A stretch of DNA of 64,000 nucleotides, from assembly GCF_000190695.1 (NCBI RefSeq), contig NZ_GL870929.1:270853-334852 (forward strand), given 5' to 3'. Below, piece by piece: positions 60,358 through 64,000 of the stretch (position 1 is the stretch's first letter; every line of letters starts with the position of its first letter). Source of the stretch: Kingella denitrificans ATCC 33394 (GTDB lineage Bacteria > Pseudomonadota > Gammaproteobacteria > Burkholderiales > Neisseriaceae). The notes below the pieces were generated by a model. It saw nothing but the letters and a program-made list of their open reading frames with translations. It did not search any database and was not told the DNA's origin. The translations under genes and the position numbers were made by a program.

Positions 60358-61137
60358 TCAGCGCCATAAATCCCAAGCGAATTTGCCGATGGTCAGGCAC
60401 AGCAGCAGCATGAATCCGTAACGTAGGAATTTTGTTCCGCCGCGTATAGCCAAGCGCGCGCCGAGCACGCCGCCGCATAAATTCGCCAGTGCCAGCGGCA
60501 CCGCCCATGCCCACACGACATGGTCTTGCGGGATGAAAAACGCCAGCGCGGCAAGGTTGGTGGTGGAATTGATGACTTTGGCGGATGCGTTTGCGGTCAG
60601 GAAATCGTAACCGTAAAAACGGACGAACACGAAGGCCAGCAGGCTGCCTGTGCCCGGCCCGAAGATGCCGTCGTAAAACCCGATGAGCGCGCCGAAAAGC
60701 AAGCCCCATAAGGTTTCACGGCGCGTCAACTTTTCGGTGCGCACCGCCTGCCCCAAGTCTTTTTTCAAAAAAGTATAAAGGCACATGGCCACCATGATGA
60801 CCAACATCGCCGGTTTCATGTAATGCACGGGGAAATATGCCACGGCATTCGCGCCCAAATACGAAGCGGCAAATGCCAGAGCAGCGGCGGGCAGCAGCAT
60901 TTTCCACGGCACGGGGATTCGGCGCAGATATTGCCCCGTTGCGGTCAGCGTGCCGCAGCAGGAAGCGAATTTGTTGATGCCCATCACCGAAGCCACAGGC
61001 GTGGAAGCGGGCAGCAGGTTGAACAGGCCGGGGATTTGCAGCAGCCCGCCGCCGCCCACCGCCGCGTCCATCAATCCGGCGGCAAAACCGATAAAGAGCA
61101 GATAATAAAAAAATGAATCGGACAACATGGTTTCCAT
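60358..61137 (-). CDS. yfcA: TSUP-family permease (YfcA-like)
   Basis: 259 residues, eight membrane segments in two repeats: 'GFAAGLMDAAVGGGGLLQIP', 'VMGINKFASCCGTLTATGQY', then 'GALIGFYDGIFGPGTGSLLA' and 'ANASAKVINSTTNLAALAFF'. Members of TauE/SafE (TSUP) move sulfite, sulfoacetate or other organosulfur compounds. Substrate unknown here. An ATG four codons in (MLSDSFF) is an alternative start. Confidence 0.88.
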   Translation of the reverse strand: METMLSDSFFYYLLFIGFAAGLMDAAVGGGGLLQIPGLFNLLPASTPVASVMGINKFASCCGTLTATGQYLRRIPVPWKMLLPAAALAFAASYLGANAVAYFPVHYMKPAMLVIMVAMCLYTFLKKDLGQAVRTEKLTRRETLWGLLFGALIGFYDGIFGPGTGSLLAFVFVRFYGYDFLTANASAKVINSTTNLAALAFFIPQDHVVWAWAVPLALANLCGGVLGARLAIRGGTKFLRYGFMLLLCLTIGKFAWDLWR

Positions 61138-61185
61138 TCCTCGTTAATCGGCCAATGCGGCGGGGGTGCAGGCTGCTTTTTGCGC

Positions 61186-61872
61186 TTATTCCAGCCAAGC
61201 CAAATATTGCGCCTGTGTCAAAACTTTCGGCGCGGCGTTTTTTTCTTCCAACAGCGGTGCGGTATAGAGCAAATCCGTGCCGCGCCACGCATAAAAATCG
61301 ATTTCGCCGTCATAATCGTCCCAGAAATTCGGGATATATTCATAGAGCGCATCGGTCATGCGCGGCGGGGCGGACATGGGGTTGCTAAAATCTGCCAGCA
61401 GCAGGGCATAAGGCGCAGCCCAATAACAGCCGCCCACCGCCAGCATATCGTTGGCGGGATTGTAATGCGCTTCCGTCCAGATAAACGTTTCCGTTCCGTC
61501 CAGCGCGGCGCGCGGCAGATACTGCATGATTTCCCCTGTGGCAAAGTCCAGCACGCTGTATCCGTACAAATCCTGGCGGAACAATAAATAAGCCCTGCCG
61601 TTGCGGTGGGCGATGTATTGGTAAAACGCAGCGGAATCGTCCAGCGACTGCCATTGCGCCACCGTGCCGCCTTCCGAATCGCACAGCCGGCACAGGCTGC
61701 CGCTCAAATTACGCCCGTCCGCTTCGCCGGCGTAGCTGTCGATGTGCAGCGTATGTTGCGTGGGGAACGTGAGCACCTGCCGTCTGGTGCGGTTCTGCGG
61801 CGAAAACAGCGGCTGCGCGGCATGCTGGATGGCGCGGTATTCAGGGGATTGGGCAGCGTTGGTGCGGGGCAT
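61186..61872 (-). CDS. Hypothetical protein, 228 aa
   Basis: A soluble protein rich in aromatic residues, with repeated strand-like segments ('AYLLFRQDLYGYSVLDFATG', 'TFIWTEAHYNPANDMLAVGG', 'DYDGEIDFYAWRGTDLLYTA') suggestive of a beta-propeller-like or WD-type fold. Two cysteines pair as 'CRLC'. No signal peptide. Family not recognised. It follows a repeat B copy and DUS hairpin on its 5' side. Confidence 0.6.
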   Translation of the reverse strand: MPRTNAAQSPEYRAIQHAAQPLFSPQNRTRRQVLTFPTQHTLHIDSYAGEADGRNLSGSLCRLCDSEGGTVAQWQSLDDSAAFYQYIAHRNGRAYLLFRQDLYGYSVLDFATGEIMQYLPRAALDGTETFIWTEAHYNPANDMLAVGGCYWAAPYALLLADFSNPMSAPPRMTDALYEYIPNFWDDYDGEIDFYAWRGTDLLYTAPLLEEKNAAPKVLTQAQYLAWLE

Positions 61873-61957
61873 ATTCGAGTTTTCCGTATGGATTGTTTAA
61901 TCGTTAGATTTCAAGCAGCCTGCACTTCACCTGACACAAAACAGTCCGTAGCAACAA

Positions 61958-62041
61958 AAAGCGCAAGCGGGCAGGCTGCATGGCGTATCGCCGCCATACC
62001 CACTCTCAACCGCTGCCCGAACCGAAAGCAGCCTGCACTTT
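61958..62041 (+). repeat. Hairpin repeat B, copy 2
   Basis: Contains the same 29 bp as 44125-44153 (61978-62006) and runs into a DUS hairpin. Located between two minus-strand genes, upstream of one and downstream of the other. Confidence 0.7.
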
Positions 62042-62068
62042 GAATGTGGCGAATGTGCAGGCTGCTTT
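62025..62068 (-). terminator. DUS hairpin after the histidine phosphatase gene
   Basis: 14-bp arms (62025-62038, 62055-62068), 10 bp past the stop codon. Confidence 0.75.
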
Positions 62069-62078
62069 GCGTGCGGCA

Positions 62079-62711
62079 TCAAAATTCCGTAGCGTTTTCA
62101 GGCAGGCAGCGCAAGGATTCCGCCGCCGTTTCCGTGCCGTCCAGCCGCCACACGGATGCGTTGGCAACGTGCAGGCTGCTTTGGAAGGCGCGGAATGCCG
62201 CCATGTCCGCCCCCGTTTCGGCGTAGTTGCCCGAAAGCCACCATGCCAAAAGCGCAATCCAGATGCCGTGCCCGAATAGCAGGCTGCCGTGCGGCAATGA
62301 CGGCCATGCGCGGTGCAGGAAGTCCGATACGCGGCCGTCAAATTCGGCAAAAGTGTCCGCACCGCCGCCTGCGCGGAAATGCGGGTCGGCGCGCTGCCAG
62401 TAGGCTTCCGCCAACGGTTTGCGGGCGGATGCGTCCAAGCCTTGTACGGCGGCGAAGGGTAGGTAGGAAAATTCGTTCAGGCAGGGCAGGATTTCGGGGC
62501 GGATGCCGTGTCGGGCGCAATAGGGCGCGGCAGTTTCGTGCGTGCGGCGCATGTTGGAAACGAAGACGCGGCGGTTTGCAGGCAGCCTGCACGCGAGTTC
62601 GGCGGCTTGTTGTGCGCCTTTGGCGGAGAGCGAGATTTCGCGGTCGGGCAGGCTGGTGCCGCCTGCATTGGCGGCGGATTGGGCGTGGCGGATAAGGTAG
62701 AGGGTTTTCAT
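62079..62711 (-). CDS. Histidine phosphatase family protein
   Basis: 210 residues, phosphoglycerate-mutase-like. The catalytic motif is 'LIRHAQSAANAGG' (about 5-17), with the second His in 'LFGHGIWIALLAWWL'. Acts on phosphorylated small molecules; substrate not determinable. A long in-frame extension to 63167 crosses the neighbouring HxlR gene and is not real; 'MKTLYLIRHA' is the start. Uptake sequences encode 'SSLHVA' and 'CRLPAN'. Confidence 0.88.
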   Translation of the reverse strand: MKTLYLIRHAQSAANAGGTSLPDREISLSAKGAQQAAELACRLPANRRVFVSNMRRTHETAAPYCARHGIRPEILPCLNEFSYLPFAAVQGLDASARKPLAEAYWQRADPHFRAGGGADTFAEFDGRVSDFLHRAWPSLPHGSLLFGHGIWIALLAWWLSGNYAETGADMAAFRAFQSSLHVANASVWRLDGTETAAESLRCLPENATEF

Positions 62712-62770
62712 GTGGGCGGCTTCCTTGGGCTGTGCGGTTTCGGGGTGCAGGCTGCTTTTGGTTGCTGTCG

Positions 62771-63151
62771 TCAAACCGCGTCCGCCTGCACAAAGCTGCC
62801 GTGTTCCAAAACGGCGCGGTTGCCCCATTCCGTCAATGCCGCCAGCACCGGCAGAAAGCTGCGCCCGAAATCGGTCAGCCCATATTCTGTTTTCAGCGGC
62901 GGCCTGCTGCCGAACACTGTGCGCGCCAGCAATCCGTCCTGCTCCAACTGTTTCAATACACGGCTCAATACCGCTTCGGTAATGCCCGAAAGGCAGGCGT
63001 GCAGTTCGCCGAAGCGTTTTGCGCCGTTTTGCAGATGATACAGCACCACCGCCTTCCATTTTCCGCCCACCAAATCCATGGCCACGCTCAAAGGGCAGGG
63101 ATAGGTTTTTCCGCCGAAACCGAAATAATCGCTGCGGCATTCTGTCTTCAT
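62771..63151 (-). CDS. HxlR-family winged-helix regulator
   Basis: 126 residues. The HxlR pattern is clear: 'CPLSVAMDLVGGKWKAVVLY', 'RFGELHACLSGITEAVLSRV', 'KQLEQDGLLARTVFG', 'KTEYGLTDFGRSFLPVLAAL'. Cys19 sits where redox-sensing members carry a reactive cysteine. Divergent from a quinone-reductase gene, whose expression it likely controls. The 86-bp intergenic region has a weak inverted repeat (CCTAT...ATAG, near 63159). Confidence 0.9.
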   Translation of the reverse strand: MKTECRSDYFGFGGKTYPCPLSVAMDLVGGKWKAVVLYHLQNGAKRFGELHACLSGITEAVLSRVLKQLEQDGLLARTVFGSRPPLKTEYGLTDFGRSFLPVLAALTEWGNRAVLEHGSFVQADAV

Positions 63152-63237
63152 TGTTCCACCTATTCAAAAGGATAGTTATTGATTCGGCCGCATGCGCCGC
63201 CTAAAATCGCCGTTTTATTGCCGATAAAGGAAAACGC

Positions 63238-63789
63238 ATGGCACTCGTCATTCTTGCACACCCCGATTTCCAACATTCCGTTGCCAACCGCGCCGTGGTG
63301 AACTGCCTGCAAAACAGCGGTTTAAACATCGAAATCCGCGACATCGCCACCCTGTATCCCGATTACCGGATTGATGCCGCCGCCGAACAGCAGGCTCTGC
63401 TGCGCCACGAAACCGTCGTGTTCCAATATCCGCTGTATTGGTACAACATGCCCGCCATTTTAAAGCAATATTTCGACAACGTATTGACTTATGGCTTTGC
63501 CTACGGCACGGGTGGCGACCGCCTGAAAGGCAAAAATTTCGTGCCCAGTATCACCGTCGGCGCACCGGAACGGGATTACCGCGCGGACGGCGAAGCGCAT
63601 TTCCGCGTGTTGGAATTGTGCAAACCTTTGGAGCAGACCGCGTATTACACCCAAATGCGCTATATCGACCCATTTTATTTTCACGGCACTTCTCCCGCGC
63701 TGTACGGCAGGGAGGAAATTGTGCGGCGAGCGGAGGAGAATACGGAACGGCTGGTGGCATTGCTGCTCAGTTTGGACAAACAGGCGTGA
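63238..63789 (+). CDS. NAD(P)H-dependent quinone reductase, flavodoxin-like fold (KefF/MdaB type)
   Basis: 183 residues. 'MALVILAHPDFQHSVANRAV' at the N terminus and 'VFQYPLYWYNMPAILKQYFD' mark the NQO1/MdaB/KefF family, FMN or FAD dependent. 'LTYGFAYGTGGDRLKGK' follows. It reduces quinones two-electron-wise. Divergent HxlR regulator suggests induction by electrophiles, as in the E. coli and Neisseria examples. A GGAAAACGC leader precedes the ATG. Confidence 0.9.
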   Translation: MALVILAHPDFQHSVANRAVVNCLQNSGLNIEIRDIATLYPDYRIDAAAEQQALLRHETVVFQYPLYWYNMPAILKQYFDNVLTYGFAYGTGGDRLKGKNFVPSITVGAPERDYRADGEAHFRVLELCKPLEQTAYYTQMRYIDPFYFHGTSPALYGREEIVRRAEENTERLVALLLSLDKQA

Positions 63790-63818
63790 TGATTCCACCG
63801 TTTGAAACCTGCAACCGA

Positions 63819-63863
63819 AAAAGCAGCCTGCACCCTGTTCGAGAGAAAGTGCAGGCTGCTTTT
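63819..63863. terminator. DUS hairpin after the quinone reductase gene
   Basis: 15-bp arms (63819-63833, 63849-63863), 29 bp past the stop codon, between convergent genes. A variant DUS (AGGCTGTCTGAA) follows. Confidence 0.75.
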
Positions 63864-63891
63864 TCAGGCTGTCTGAATGAGGGGCGTAGCG

Positions 63892-63999
63892 CTAACCCGC
63901 CGCCAATATTCTTTCGCCGATGAGCGCGTCCAGCTCAAACCATGCGTCTTCCAGTTCCGCCACAATGCTTCGGTCTTGATGATTCGGGTCGTGCTTTAA
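63892..63999 (-). CDS. C-terminal end of an unidentified protein (partial)
   Basis: A minus-strand frame open at the right edge ends in TAG at 63892-63894. The visible 35 residues are helical and acidic ('DPNHQDRSIVAELEDAW', 'FELDALIGERILAAG'). Too short to identify; it could be the end of an ABC-F-type ATPase or another coiled protein. Confidence 0.45.
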   Translation of the reverse strand, partial: LKHDPNHQDRSIVAELEDAWFELDALIGERILAAG

Positions 64000-64000
64000 A

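Noticed and set aside
62079..63167. 362-codon minus-strand ORF spanning HxlR and the phosphatase
   Set aside because: The first 152 codons are out of frame with, and overlap, the HxlR gene. The conserved phosphatase begins at 62711.

Overview
The window is a 64 kb chromosomal piece of a Neisseriaceae bacterium. The strongest clue is the 10-12 bp word AAGCAGCCTGCA (or its complement), which recurs roughly one hundred times or more, often as inverted pairs after genes. It matches, from memory, the DNA uptake sequence (DUS) dialect reported for some Kingella (K. oralis type). The core gene content (fetA/fetB, efeUOB, dolP/GNA2091-like lipoprotein, eptA, gluQ, pyrG) and a Correia-like element also fit Neisseriaceae. 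Apart from a few AT-rich islands the sequence is GC-rich. The species is inference.

Layout. 1-700: the end of an RHS/YD-repeat protein, a decayed toxin tail and an AT-rich immunity-type gene. 960-4800: a Tat-exported spermidine-dehydrogenase-like flavoprotein, two SMI1/DUF5984-like proteins and tRNA-Lys. 4.8-10.3 kb: minus-strand membrane protein, BON lipoprotein, dinG, greB and an M14 carboxypeptidase, with a Correia-like element beside greB. 10.5-14 kb: efeU-efeO-efeB for iron uptake. 14.1-14.9 kb: two AT-rich orphan immunity-type genes behind toxin-tail remnants. 15.1-23.8 kb: one tightly packed minus-strand cluster, trpC - lipoprotein - lpxL - phoB - phoR - gluQ - nudF - gloB - yccS. 23.8-30 kb: LprI-domain lipoprotein, lysO, pyrG, an MFS pump and a secreted protein. 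30-36 kb: a run of poorly characterised genes, including an interrupted ORF and an ADP-ribosylglycohydrolase, lying around and between the UPF0210 (PFL) and UPF0237 (ACT) genes. 36.5-39.1 kb: trmJ-tag-hemW. 39.2-45.6 kb: DUF3298 lipoprotein, a TolC-family remnant, eptA, adenine deaminase, a CAP-domain protein and pepA. 45.7-60.1 kb: a siderophore system (fetA, a FepA-type receptor, an IroE/PfeE-like esterase, fetB, two FecCD permeases and an ATPase) with six unrelated genes between the transporter subunits. 60.3-64 kb: a TSUP permease, a histidine phosphatase, and an HxlR regulator divergent from a quinone reductase.

How it works together. Two iron systems dominate: EfeUOB, and a Fet/Fep xenosiderophore pathway in which two outer-membrane receptors and an esterase probably feed one periplasmic ABC transporter. 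Both are preceded by Fur-box-like sequences. Envelope functions (EptA, LpxL, DolP, PhoBR) are well represented. The accessory theme is gene insertion: conserved pairs and operons are split by orphan genes bordered by DUS, three DUS dialects coexist, and toxin remnants leave immunity genes behind. I found no CRISPR array, prophage or intact insertion sequence, and no clearly new defence system. The least explained structures are the shared terminator and hairpin repeats, the Correia-like element outside Neisseria proper, and the mixed-dialect DUS.
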